DNA from: Acidimicrobiia bacterium
Lineage (GTDB): Bacteria > Actinomycetota > Acidimicrobiia > Spongiisociales > JAENVV01
Direction: 5' to 3'
DNA length: 48,960 nt
Assembly: GCA_024637275.1 (NCBI GenBank)
Contig: JAGXFS010000139.1
Span: 1 to 48,960 of the forward strand
Part shown: positions 8,859 to 17,811 of the stretch, one piece after another
How positions within the stretch are numbered: the first letter of the stretch is position 1
Layout: every line of letters starts with the position of its first letter
Made by a program: the position numbers and the translations under genes
The notes under the pieces: model-generated
What the model was told of the DNA's origin: nothing
The model's database searches: none
Seen by the model: the letters and a program-made list of their open reading frames with translations, nothing else

Positions 8859-9852
8859 AACGGTTGTATTCAAGGATCCCACCGGGGAAGGGAAGGCCAT
8901 CGAACTTGAGACGTTCAAGGTTCCTAAATCCATCCCGGACTACGAGCACCGGATGAACAAGATTCCCGACCCCGATCCTCACTACGTTGACCTCGGGATG
9001 CTGTACCGCTTTGCACAGGTCGAGAAAGTTCGTCGCGAGAGCTCAGACGCCTTCGTGCCGCTCCACGTGGCGGTTCGGGGCCACATGGGCACCGGCAAGG
9101 ATCACGACATCGAACAATTCGCGGCGCTTATCAAACTCCCGTACTTCCGAATCCCTCTCACCGGTGAAGTACGCGATATCACCCTGATTGGGTCAACGAA
9201 ACTCCATGGCGACGGCAAGGGCGGGACCGAGTCACGCTGGGAAGACGGCGACATCACCCGGGCCTTGCGCGGACCAGCGCTGGTGAACCTCTCCGAGTTG
9301 AATGCTGCCGGCGCCGAAACGCTGTTCGCTCTCCACGGGTTGCTCGACCGGTACCAGGCCATCGACCTGCCGAACGGCGAGAACGTCGAACTCCGCGACG
9401 ACGTCCGCCTCTTCGGCACCATGAATCCGACCGATCTGCGGGACTACGCAGGAACCCAGACCCTCAACAAGGCGTTCGCCGACCGGTGGGTTATCTGGCA
9501 TAAGCGCTTCCCGAACGCCGATCAGCTTCGAGCCATGATCACCCGACGCTACCCAACACTGGCCGACCCTTACGTCGAGGCGATTGCCCGCTTGGCAAGC
9601 GAAATCAACGAGTCGTTCGAGCAATCCGACGCCGGAACCCGCGTCGAAACACCCATGAGCCTGCGAGGAACCCTCGACCGTCTCCCAACTGGCCTGCAGA
9701 TGTTTTCCGAAACGGCGGATCCGTTGCGCAGGTCCTGGGAGGAGTTCGTACTTCCTCACGTCGACGAATACGACCAGGATCACTACGAAACGGTTTGGAA
9801 CGCCGTCGTACGCAAGGGACCAACGGAAAAACCCTATACGGGGCTAGCCTAA
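8851..9852 (+). CDS. CobS/MoxR-like AAA+ ATPase with altered Walker A and Walker B residues
   Basis: A 333-residue AAA+ protein, partner of the preceding VWA protein. The Walker A region is GHMGTGKD (residues 77-84): the lysine K83 is kept, but the usual Ser/Thr that binds Mg is Asp84. The Walker B region is LVNLSE (144-149): the usual Asp is Ser148, while the catalytic Glu149 is kept. Sensor 1 Asn (N192 in GTMNPTD) and a following basic segment NKAFADRW are present. The two Mg ligands therefore look exchanged rather than simply lost. The ATG at 8851 has a good GGAAGGA site and overlaps the upstream gene by 8 bases. It could be an active ATPase with swapped ligands or an ATP-binding scaffold. 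Confidence 0.82.
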   Translation: MSETVVFKDPTGEGKAIELETFKVPKSIPDYEHRMNKIPDPDPHYVDLGMLYRFAQVEKVRRESSDAFVPLHVAVRGHMGTGKDHDIEQFAALIKLPYFRIPLTGEVRDITLIGSTKLHGDGKGGTESRWEDGDITRALRGPALVNLSELNAAGAETLFALHGLLDRYQAIDLPNGENVELRDDVRLFGTMNPTDLRDYAGTQTLNKAFADRWVIWHKRFPNADQLRAMITRRYPTLADPYVEAIARLASEINESFEQSDAGTRVETPMSLRGTLDRLPTGLQMFSETADPLRRSWEEFVLPHVDEYDQDHYETVWNAVVRKGPTEKPYTGLA

Positions 9853-9856
9853 GTCG

Positions 9857-10945
9857 ATGCGCAAATATGAAATGGGCAACGAAGAAATCGACGCGGCTGT
9901 GGCCGCACTCGTGGCCCAGGCCGGTCCAAAACCCAACGAAGACCTGGCCGCCGAAATCATCATCACGGCCCTGAAGTTGTACCGCGATGGCGCTGAACGT
10001 GGTGACCTGAAGTTGGTCAACACCGCACTCAAAGAAATGCGGTATTCCATGCTCGTGTTCTCGCGTGATCGACACCGCCCGAAAGTAACGATGTATGGAT
10101 CGGCGAGAACGCCGAACACCGACATCGAGTATCACATGGCGAAACGCTTCGCCGAAGTCATGGTCGAGCGCAGTTGGGCGGTCATCACCGGTGCCGGACC
10201 CGGCATCATGGAGGCTGGGAACGAAGGCGCCGGGATGGATGCGTCCTACGGAGTGAACATCCGGTTGCCGTTCGAATCGAACGCCAACCCATTCATACCC
10301 CCGGATCAGCTGATCAACTTCAAGTACTTTTTCACGAGAAAACTCGGGTTCGTCAAAGAATCGTCGGCCTTTGCCTTGTTTCCTGGCGGGTTTGGCACGA
10401 TGGACGAAGCCTTCGAGTTACTCACGCTCACCCAAACCGGGAAGTCCGATCTCCATCCCATCGTGATGGTCGGGTCCGAACAATCAAAGTATTGGGAACG
10501 CTGGAACGAGTTCGTCGTCGACGAGCTCGTCGGCTCCGAACTGATTGCCCCCGAAGATCAGAACTTGTATCTGATCACCGACGACCCGATCGCCGCTGCC
10601 GACGAGATATGCCACTTCTACGCCAACTACCGCTCCCAGCGTTATGTCGACGGCAAGCTCATCCTGCGGGTCGCGCAAGGTCCGACGCCAGACCAGCTGG
10701 CTGAGTTGAACGATCAGTTCAGCGACATCCTGGTGTCTGGCGCCATCGAGTCGGTCGACCCGAGCAACGCCGAGGTACGTGACGGCGACGACCTGGAGGC
10801 GGGCCGACTTCAGTTGCATTTCGATCGCCACCATTACGGCCGGCTCCGTTCCGTAGTGAACATGGTCAACGACTGGGTTGCCACCCCCAAAATCGTCCAT
10901 CCGGGTACCGCGTTTACCGACGAGCAACAGGACCGCCCTTGGTAG
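9857..10945 (+). CDS. LOG-family protein (TIGR00730-like Rossmann-fold protein)
   Basis: A 362-residue protein with the LOG/'lysine decarboxylase-like' signature FPGGFGTMDE near residues 175-184 and the phosphate-binding segment GAGPGIMEAGNEGA near 114-127. Small members are cytokinin riboside 5'-monophosphate phosphoribohydrolases or nucleotide 5'-monophosphate nucleosidases. This one has extra N- and C-terminal regions (about 75 and 90 residues), as in larger bacterial nucleosidases such as PpnN-like proteins, so nucleotide-pool cleavage is the likely activity. It begins 4 bases after the AAA+ gene and is probably co-transcribed with it. The substrate is not settled. Confidence 0.82.
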   Translation: MRKYEMGNEEIDAAVAALVAQAGPKPNEDLAAEIIITALKLYRDGAERGDLKLVNTALKEMRYSMLVFSRDRHRPKVTMYGSARTPNTDIEYHMAKRFAEVMVERSWAVITGAGPGIMEAGNEGAGMDASYGVNIRLPFESNANPFIPPDQLINFKYFFTRKLGFVKESSAFALFPGGFGTMDEAFELLTLTQTGKSDLHPIVMVGSEQSKYWERWNEFVVDELVGSELIAPEDQNLYLITDDPIAAADEICHFYANYRSQRYVDGKLILRVAQGPTPDQLAELNDQFSDILVSGAIESVDPSNAEVRDGDDLEAGRLQLHFDRHHYGRLRSVVNMVNDWVATPKIVHPGTAFTDEQQDRPW

Positions 10946-10991
10946 CCAACCTCCGGCGAGATGTAACGGATCCGACTACCATATTTGTGCC

Positions 10992-11738
10992 TTGAGAGAA
11001 ATACTGTCCGACCTCGTTGCCGAAGAACAGGCACTTGACCAGCTGTTGCAGCGGATCAATCCGCGCGACTGGCACAAGAAGAAGATTCGCAACGGCTGGA
11101 CGATCCACGAATTGGTCAGCTACCTGTCTGAGTCCGAGCGCTACGCCTACAACGCTCTCGCCGAAGAAGGCACGGCCCTCGTTGATTTCGACACCCTGGG
11201 CGGTATCGACGGAATCCGCAAGAAAGCAATCCGGGTCGGCGATGGCATGCGCTCCCAGGACATCATCGAGGTGTGGCGCGGAGCTCGCGCCAAGGTCATC
11301 GAAGAGCTGTTCCGCGCCAAACCCGCGGACCGTATTCCCACATTCAATGGCACGATGAGCGCTCGCACTTTCGCTACCGCCAAGCTGGTCGAGGCCTGGT
11401 CGTTTGCGCTTGAGGTAGACGAGACGATCGTTTCAGAAGAGGAAATCGAAGACTCACTCCGCCTCCGACACATCGCCTGGTTCGCCTGGGCTTCATTGCC
11501 CTATGCGTTCAGCAAGGCTGGCGTCGAATACGACGGTTCGGTACGGGTTGAAGTTATGGGCCCGAAGTATTCGAAGTGGGTGTTTGGCCCAACCGACTCC
11601 GATCAGCTCATTCGCGGCCAGGCGACCGACTGGTGCCGGGTGGCCGTTGGGTTTATCCAACCCGAGGACGCTCCAACCATCAAGACCGAAGGCGATATGG
11701 CTGCGACCGCTCTCGAATTGGTCAACGTCCAGCTGTGA
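10992..11738 (+). CDS. DinB/maleylpyruvate-isomerase-fold protein (mycothiol-type), TTG start
   Basis: A 248-residue protein of the actinobacterial DinB-fold group (TIGR03084-like). The N-terminal helical bundle starts REILSDLVAEEQALDQLL, with the typical segment NGWTIHELVSYLSESE containing a candidate metal-ligand histidine, and there is a C-terminal domain like those of mycothiol-dependent enzymes. I chose TTG at 10992 because the family N-terminus begins there; the frame extends further upstream into the previous gene without similarity. TACCAT (10977-10982) lies 9 bases before it and there is no Shine-Dalgarno. The precise reaction is unknown; family members act as thiol-dependent isomerases or transferases. 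Confidence 0.7.
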   Translation: MREILSDLVAEEQALDQLLQRINPRDWHKKKIRNGWTIHELVSYLSESERYAYNALAEEGTALVDFDTLGGIDGIRKKAIRVGDGMRSQDIIEVWRGARAKVIEELFRAKPADRIPTFNGTMSARTFATAKLVEAWSFALEVDETIVSEEEIEDSLRLRHIAWFAWASLPYAFSKAGVEYDGSVRVEVMGPKYSKWVFGPTDSDQLIRGQATDWCRVAVGFIQPEDAPTIKTEGDMAATALELVNVQL

Positions 11739-11748
11739 CGCTCCCGCG

Positions 11749-12369
11749 TTACCAGGTTTCCTTCGTAACACTGAAGCCGGTCTTGGCCAGAAGTCGCAGA
11801 AACGCCTGAGCCGGTTCCTTGAATTGGGCGGGTCGGAGGACATCGTCGAACTCGTCCATAAATCGGACCATTTCCTGAACGATATGAGATAGGGAAATGG
11901 TGTTTAGGTTCGACCGTTCGGCCCGACCGAAAGCCACCAGCCGGGTCCGGACCACGCCCCCCGAACGGGCAGGAACCGACGACACTCCCGACTCGGTGAG
12001 CTGACCGATGACGTGTTCGAGTTCCGTTGCGTAGATCCACTCAACCCGGTGCAAAACGGTGTGCAGGACCTCGTGTCTCGTGAGGCCCGGGTTAAAGACT
12101 GCTTCCCCCTGCTTGACTTCACCGATGATCACGTCAATCGTTCCCGGTTCCAGGGCCAGGACGTCGTCGTTGATGAGCAGCAGACGACAGTCGTCGTCGT
12201 GGGGGTCGGTGGCGTAGATACTGCCAGGGAACCGCAATGCGACAATGTCGACGTCCGTGAGGGTCTCGTATAGACCTGACTTCGCCTTCTTTTGTACCTC
12301 CATCTCGCTCAACGTCAGGTAGCCATTCAGGCGGAGGTACGACTCGACAAGATTTACGGCGATATCCAT
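11749..12369 (-). CDS. Hypothetical protein, possible PD-(D/E)XK nuclease-like fold
   Basis: A 206-residue protein I do not recognise. The N-terminal half has LTDVDIVALRFP followed about 40 residues later by TIDVIIGEVKQG, an Asp ... ExK spacing like the restriction-endonuclease-like superfamily. The C-terminal half is helical (ERSNLNTISLSHIVQEMVRFMDEF). It is divergent from lhr, with only 56 bases between the starts, and convergent with the DinB-fold gene (10-base gap). CACAAT lies 6 bases before the ATG. The location next to a repair helicase would fit a nucleic-acid role, but this is inference. Confidence 0.6.
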   Translation of the reverse strand: MDIAVNLVESYLRLNGYLTLSEMEVQKKAKSGLYETLTDVDIVALRFPGSIYATDPHDDDCRLLLINDDVLALEPGTIDVIIGEVKQGEAVFNPGLTRHEVLHTVLHRVEWIYATELEHVIGQLTESGVSSVPARSGGVVRTRLVAFGRAERSNLNTISLSHIVQEMVRFMDEFDDVLRPAQFKEPAQAFLRLLAKTGFSVTKETW

Positions 12370-12425
12370 GGCCCCATTGTGGTCGGCCCGCTCACCAATC
12401 GGGCGGATCCTCCTACGATGTGGGG
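12370..12425. promoter_or_regulatory. Divergent promoter region, hypothetical protein / lhr
   Basis: A 56-base gap between divergent starts. On the plus strand TACGAT (12414-12419) lies exactly 6 bases before the lhr ATG at 12426. On the minus strand CACAAT lies 6 bases before the ATG at 12369. No ribosome binding site is visible for either gene. Confidence 0.5.
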
Positions 12426-15400
12426 ATGCAATTACCGTTCAGTCCGGCTACCACTGCGTGGTTTGAGGCGTCATTTCAGGCACCAACCGTCGCCCAGTCG
12501 GACGGTTGGAAGGCGATCGCCGATGGCGCCCATACACTGATTCACGCCCCGACCGGATCGGGAAAAACTCTGGCGGCCTTTCTCTGGGCACTTGACGGAT
12601 TGCTCCATGCGCCGATCCCCGACCGGGCAGAGCGATGCCGGGTCCTCTACATCTCTCCGCTAAAGGCGCTTGCCTATGACGTTGATCGCAACCTCAGAGC
12701 CCCACTCCGTGGGATCCGTCACGCGGCTGCCCGACTCGAACTCGACGAATTACCTGAAATCACCACCGCGTTACGTACGGGTGACACTCCTGCCAATGAA
12801 CGCCAGCGAATGCGTCGCACGCCCCCGGACATCCTCATCACCACGCCCGAGTCTCTCTTTCTGCTGCTGACCTCCCAGGCCAGGGAGTTCTTGCGGTCTG
12901 TCGAAACGGTGATCATCGACGAAGTCCACGCCGTGGCGGGAACCAAACGAGGCGCCCATCTAGCCCTATCGCTCGAACGATTGGAAGAGATCTGCGAGCA
13001 CCCACCCCAGCGGATCGGCCTCTCGGCAACCCAGCGCCCGCTCGAAACCATCGGCAGATTCCTGGCCGGCGGCGAGGTCGTCGGCGACAACTGGCAACCG
13101 CGACCGGTGACCATCGTTGATGACACGACCGAGAAGGATCTCGACATCAACGTGGTGGTGCCTGTCGAAGACATGACCTCGCCGGTCCCGTTGGATGGCG
13201 AACCATCAGAAGCACAGGACACCCGATCGATCTGGCCGGCGGTGTACCCAAGAATCCTTGAAACCATCAGGAAGAACACCTCGACGATCGTCTTCGCGAA
13301 CAGTCGCCGCTTGGCTGAACGCCTATCGAACGAACTCAACCGAATCGCCGATGAACCTCTGTCGAGAGCCCACCACGGATCCGTCGCCCGAGAGCAACGG
13401 GTCGAGATCGAGGAAGCACTCAAGGGTGGTGATCTTCCTGCCGTGGTCGCAACTTCGACACTCGAGCTTGGTATCGACATGGGCGCCGTGGACCACGTCG
13501 TTCAGGTTGAGGCTCCGATCAGCGTGGCCTCGGGCCTGCAAAGGGTGGGCCGGGCGGGCCACCATGTTGGTGCCACATCGTCCATGACGATATTCCCCAA
13601 GTACCGGGGCGATCTGCTGGTGAGCACGGTGATCGCCGACCTCATGCGCAAGCGCCTAGTCGAAGCAACCAAGATCCCGCGCAATCCGTTGGACGTGCTC
13701 GCTCAGCAAATCGTGGCCATGGTGTCGATCGACGAATCCACCGTAGACGACGTCTTCAACACCATCAGGCGGGCCGCCCCGTATGCGGACCTGGGCCGTG
13801 GTCCTTTCGAAGCCACGCTGGACATGCTGGCCGGTCGCTACCCATCTGACCTGTTCGCCGAACTACGCCCCCGGATCACCTGGGATCGGGTGACAGGCGC
13901 CTTGGAAGCCCGGCCAGGGGCTCAGCGCCTCGCCGTACAAAATGCCGGGACCATCCCTGATCGAGGCCTGTACATTGTGACGCTTCCAGAAGGAGGAAAA
14001 GTTGGCGAACTGGACGAGGAGATGGTCTACGAATCGCGCGTTGGCGACGTATTTCTCCTGGGAACCACGGCCTGGAAGATCACTGACATTACCCACGACC
14101 GGGTCATCGTTCTCCCCGCCCCCGGCGCTCCCGGCGCCAAAATGCCGTTCTGGCACGGCGACCAGGCGGGACGGCCGCTGTCCACCGGGCGCGCGTTAGG
14201 CGCCTTCGTACGCGAAATGGCTGCAGCAGACCCCGACGATGCCTTTGTGCGCCTCCAATCCGAGTATCGGCTCGACCACCTGGCCGCCCGGAACCTGCTC
14301 GCCTACATCGCCGAAGAAAAAGAGACCGTCGGCGCGCTACCGACCGACCGCACAATCGTGATCGAACGGTTCAGGGACGAGATAGGCGACTGGCGCCTCG
14401 TCTTGCTCTCACCATTTGGCGCCAAGGTCCATGCGCCGTGGGCGATGGCTCTCGGCAAACGGTTCGCCGAACAATATGGCCACGACCCGAATGTCATCTG
14501 GGCCGATGATGGGATCGCCTTCCGATTCCCCGACACCGACGAACCTCCCAACCCCCAGGACTTGCTCATCGACCCCGATGAGATCGAGGCCATGGTCGTC
14601 GATCGGGTGGCCGAGTCGGCGCTGTTCGCCGCCCGGTTCCGGGAAGCGGCCGCCCGGGCACTACTCCTTCCCCGACGTCGCCCCGGCAGCCGAACCCCGT
14701 TGTGGCTGCAACGTCGCAAGTCGGCCGATCTGCTTTCCGTGGCGAGGGAATTCGGTTCTTTCCCGATCATGCTCGAGACCTATCGCGAGATTCTCCAAGA
14801 CGATTTCGACCTCCCTGCGCTCGTCGAAGTTCTCGGAGATATCCGGGCGCGTAAGGTACGCGTCGTTGAGACCGACGTTGATCTCCCCTCTCCATTCGCC
14901 GCTTCACTCCTGTTTTCGTTTATTGCCGCCTACCTGTACGAAGCCGACACCCCCTTCGCCGAGCGGCGGGCGGCGGCGCTGACCCTCGATCGTGATCTGT
15001 TGCGAGAACTGCTCGGCGAGGGAGAACTCCGAGAACTCCTGTCTACGGACGTGGTTGCCACGGTCGAACTGGAGTTGCAACGTTTGGCAGACGGTTATCG
15101 AGCGAAGGGGGCCGAGGGAATCGCCGATCTCCTACGACTCCTCGGACCTTTGACGACGACCGAAGTCGACGTCAGAACCGAGGACACCCCCCGGGAGGCG
15201 CTCGGTACGTTGGAGGACTCGCGTCGAATCATTCGTGTCACGATTGGTGGCGTCGAACATTGGGCCAGTATCGAAGACGCCTCGCGCCTGCGCGATGGTT
15301 TGGGCGTGCAAATGCCGCCCGGTGTTCCGCACGCTTTTCTCGAACCGGTCAGCGACCCGCTCGGCGATCTGGTCGGCCGGTTTGCCAGGACCCATGGCCC

Positions 15401-16790
15401 GTTCACCAACGAGCATGTCGGCCATCGGCTGGGCTTGCCAATCGCGGTGGTGAGCACAACCCTCGAACGCCTCGAAGCCGCCGGAAGGGTGACCGCCGGC
15501 GAGTTCCGGCCTGGAGGAACCGATCGCGAGTGGGTCGACAACGAAGTACTCCGCAGACTGAAGCGCCGGTCGCTGGCGGTCCTTCGCAAAGAGATCGAAC
15601 CGACCGAGCCAGAAGCACTTGCCCGTCTGGCAGTCAGCTGGAATGGCCTGACCACCAAACGTCGGGCCGGAACCGGTCCCTTGCTCGATGCGATTCGCCG
15701 CCTCCAGGGAGCCATCGTCCCTGCTTCCGTCCTCGAAACAGACGTACTGGCAAGTCGGGTCAGCTACTCCCCTGCTGACCTAGATCAGCTCATGGTTACC
15801 GGTGACGTCGTGTGGATGGGGCGCGGCACCCTGGGAGCCCGCGACGGCAAATTGTCGCTCTACCTCCGCGAACAACTACCTCTCCTGGCGTTGCCGTCGA
15901 CCGACGAGCCACTCGACGGCCAACTCCACGGCGCCATACGGCAACACCTGGGCGACCGGGGGGCGTCGTTCTTCCGCGACTTGTATGAAACCAGCGGTGG
16001 CGGCGATCCCGCTGAGGCCCTCGACGCACTCTGGGATCTGGTGTGGCATGGCGAGGTGACGAATGACACGCTCGCCCCGGTACGGGCCTTGTTGACGTCC
16101 CGACCAAGGAAAGCCAGCAAGGGTCGGCCGTCCGTATCGAGCAGCTTTCCTCCATCGGCGGCCGGCCGCTGGTATTTGGTGTCGGACCTGATCGAGCAGG
16201 TAGCGGAACCAACCGTGCGCGCCACCGCGTGGGCAGACCAACTACTAGACCGCCACGGGGTGTTGACCAGGCGAGCAGTGCTTGGCGAGAACTTCCCCGG
16301 CGGTTTCTCAGCCCTCTATCCCATACTCAGCCAGATGGAGGACATCGGCAAAGTCCGACGCGGCTATTTCGTCGAAGGACTGGGCGGCTCTCAGTTCGCT
16401 TTGCCAGGAGCCGTGGATCGGCTCCGCACCGATGCCGGCAGTGATCCGATCCTCGTTGCAGCTACGGATCCGGCCAACCCCTTCGGAGCGGCTCTGGATT
16501 GGCCGTCGCATGAGCATGGCCGAGCGGTTCGATCGGCCGGTGCCTACGTGGTGCTCTCGGCCGGCCGACTGATCGTGTACTTCGAGAATCGCAAACTGCT
16601 CACCTTCACTGAAGACATGAACCTTCTGGCGGATGCCGCTGGCCAGATCGCCGAGGTAGCCAGGCGTCGCAAAGGATTGAAGCTCCTCACTGCAGACAAC
16701 GAACCGATCAGTCAAACTCCCCTCGGTGGCTTGCTGAAGGAAGCGGGCTTTGCACTCGGTCACCGAGGCCTGACCTTCCGAAATGCCTGA
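12426..16790 (+). CDS. lhr: Lhr-type long ATP-dependent DNA/RNA helicase
   Basis: A 1,454-residue superfamily 2 helicase. Motifs in order: Walker A APTGSGKT (about residue 42), DEVH box IIDEVHAVAG (about 162), GLSAT (about 198), STLELGIDMGAVD (about 346) and QRVGRAGH (about 372). The long C-terminal half contains the winged-helix and Lhr-specific domains. Lhr is a 3'-to-5' translocating helicase linked to DNA damage tolerance in mycobacteria. I prefer ATG 12426 over an in-frame GTG at 12420 because TACGAT sits 6 bases before the ATG. The last 8 bases overlap the Nei-type glycosylase gene; lhr-nei adjacency is also known in Mycobacterium, which supports a joint repair role. Confidence 0.95.
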   Translation: MQLPFSPATTAWFEASFQAPTVAQSDGWKAIADGAHTLIHAPTGSGKTLAAFLWALDGLLHAPIPDRAERCRVLYISPLKALAYDVDRNLRAPLRGIRHAAARLELDELPEITTALRTGDTPANERQRMRRTPPDILITTPESLFLLLTSQAREFLRSVETVIIDEVHAVAGTKRGAHLALSLERLEEICEHPPQRIGLSATQRPLETIGRFLAGGEVVGDNWQPRPVTIVDDTTEKDLDINVVVPVEDMTSPVPLDGEPSEAQDTRSIWPAVYPRILETIRKNTSTIVFANSRRLAERLSNELNRIADEPLSRAHHGSVAREQRVEIEEALKGGDLPAVVATSTLELGIDMGAVDHVVQVEAPISVASGLQRVGRAGHHVGATSSMTIFPKYRGDLLVSTVIADLMRKRLVEATKIPRNPLDVLAQQIVAMVSIDESTVDDVFNTIRRAAPYADLGRGPFEATLDMLAGRYPSDLFAELRPRITWDRVTGALEARPGAQRLAVQNAGTIPDRGLYIVTLPEGGKVGELDEEMVYESRVGDVFLLGTTAWKITDITHDRVIVLPAPGAPGAKMPFWHGDQAGRPLSTGRALGAFVREMAAADPDDAFVRLQSEYRLDHLAARNLLAYIAEEKETVGALPTDRTIVIERFRDEIGDWRLVLLSPFGAKVHAPWAMALGKRFAEQYGHDPNVIWADDGIAFRFPDTDEPPNPQDLLIDPDEIEAMVVDRVAESALFAARFREAAARALLLPRRRPGSRTPLWLQRRKSADLLSVAREFGSFPIMLETYREILQDDFDLPALVEVLGDIRARKVRVVETDVDLPSPFAASLLFSFIAAYLYEADTPFAERRAAALTLDRDLLRELLGEGELRELLSTDVVATVELELQRLADGYRAKGAEGIADLLRLLGPLTTTEVDVRTEDTPREALGTLEDSRRIIRVTIGGVEHWASIEDASRLRDGLGVQMPPGVPHAFLEPVSDPLGDLVGRFARTHGPFTNEHVGHRLGLPIAVVSTTLERLEAAGRVTAGEFRPGGTDREWVDNEVLRRLKRRSLAVLRKEIEPTEPEALARLAVSWNGLTTKRRAGTGPLLDAIRRLQGAIVPASVLETDVLASRVSYSPADLDQLMVTGDVVWMGRGTLGARDGKLSLYLREQLPLLALPSTDEPLDGQLHGAIRQHLGDRGASFFRDLYETSGGGDPAEALDALWDLVWHGEVTNDTLAPVRALLTSRPRKASKGRPSVSSSFPPSAAGRWYLVSDLIEQVAEPTVRATAWADQLLDRHGVLTRRAVLGENFPGGFSALYPILSQMEDIGKVRRGYFVEGLGGSQFALPGAVDRLRTDAGSDPILVAATDPANPFGAALDWPSHEHGRAVRSAGAYVVLSAGRLIVYFENRKLLTFTEDMNLLADAAGQIAEVARRRKGLKLLTADNEPISQTPLGGLLKEAGFALGHRGLTFRNA

Positions 16791-17586
16791 GGGTGACACT
16801 ATCTACCGGGCCGCCCAACGGGTCGGCACGGCACTTACCGGGCGTCGGCTGAGCGCGGTTAAAGGCTCCGCTCCTGCCATACGCACCACCTCGTCCCGGC
16901 TCACCGGCGCCCGCATCGAACAGGTTCGAAGCGTTGGGAAACACCTGCTGATCGAGTCCGACACGGACCTCACAATCCGAACCCATCTGCGGATGTCGGG
17001 AATCTGGGAGATCTATCCGAAAGAAGCCCGATGGCGATACCCGATCGGCGCCGCCCGGGTGATCCTCGAACACGACGAAACAACGGTGGTGTGTTTCAGC
17101 GCCCCGGACGTGTCGGTGGACAGCCCTGCTGCCATCCAACGTGAGATCGATCACCTTGGCCCGGACCTATGTGCTGACGACTTCGACCGTGACGAGGCCA
17201 TACGACGGATGGGTTCGACACAAAAAGCCACGATCGCCGAACACATCGCCGATCAAGGCGTGCTGGCAGGGATCGGCAACGTGTACAAGTCGGAAATCCT
17301 GTTTCTGGAACGTATCCACCCGGAAGCCTCGGCCCTACTGAAGGAAACCGAAGTCGAGCGAGTGGTCGACAGATCCAGACAACTGCTTATGCTCAATCGG
17401 TCACGCCCGAAGCGGATCACCACCGGGGAGACTCGTCGGGGAGCCGAACTGTGGGTCTACGGGCGGGGCGGTCAACCTTGCCGCCGCTGCCGAACCAAAA
17501 TTGAAGCTGCCTGGATCGGTGACCTGGAGCGGATCACCTACTGGTGCCCGAACTGCCAGCCCCGGCATCCCGACAAGGCAGCCTGA
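16783..17586 (+). CDS. nei2: Fpg/Nei-family DNA glycosylase/AP lyase (endonuclease VIII, Nei2-like)
   Basis: A 267-residue base-excision repair glycosylase. The N-terminus PEGDT provides the catalytic Pro2 and Glu3. SVGKHLL carries the conserved lysine. The helix-two-turn-helix GVLAGIGNVYKSEIL and a C-terminal zinc finger with two CxxC pairs (CRRC ... CPNC) are present. PEGDT rather than PELPE places it on the Nei side of the family, removing oxidised pyrimidines. Its ATG lies within the last 8 bases of lhr, so the two are translationally coupled. Confidence 0.94.
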   Translation: MPEGDTIYRAAQRVGTALTGRRLSAVKGSAPAIRTTSSRLTGARIEQVRSVGKHLLIESDTDLTIRTHLRMSGIWEIYPKEARWRYPIGAARVILEHDETTVVCFSAPDVSVDSPAAIQREIDHLGPDLCADDFDRDEAIRRMGSTQKATIAEHIADQGVLAGIGNVYKSEILFLERIHPEASALLKETEVERVVDRSRQLLMLNRSRPKRITTGETRRGAELWVYGRGGQPCRRCRTKIEAAWIGDLERITYWCPNCQPRHPDKAA

Positions 17587-17625
17587 TCACAAGTAACCTG
17601 CGGATGACCCATCCCAGGAGCTCCA

Positions 17626-17811
17626 ATGCCGGTTTTCAGGATCAAATCACGAACGTCGGGCCGGACCATCCGGATTGAAGGCGCCGCTTTGAGCGTCGAG
17701 GGCAATTGGCTGTTCATAAAGTCAGACAAAAAAGAAACCATCGCAGTGTTTGAGGCAGGAGCCGTCGACTACGCACTCGACGAGGCGATCGCGCAAATCT
17801 TGGAAAACTAG
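17626..17811 (+). CDS. Small hypothetical protein (61 residues)
   Basis: A 61-residue protein rich in short beta strands (MPVFRIKSRTSGRTIRIEG, NWLFIKSDKKETIAVF) ending in a helix (DEAIAQILEN). I do not recognise it. The ATG has a clear AGGAG ribosome binding site (17616-17620). It follows nei2 by 39 bases, so it may belong to the lhr operon. Its TAG stop abuts the TAG of the convergent DUF971 gene, making the palindrome TAGCTA at 17809-17814. Confidence 0.65.
   Translation: MPVFRIKSRTSGRTIRIEGAALSVEGNWLFIKSDKKETIAVFEAGAVDYALDEAIAQILEN

Noticed and set aside
6774-9852. Annotating the pair as cobaltochelatase CobT/CobS
   Set aside because: No CobN or cobalamin gene is in the window, and the AAA+ Walker residues are altered; the named function would overstate the evidence.
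12420-12425. GTG 12420 as the lhr start
   Set aside because: It directly follows the TACGAT element; the ATG 6 bases later has the same spacing as other leaderless starts in the window.
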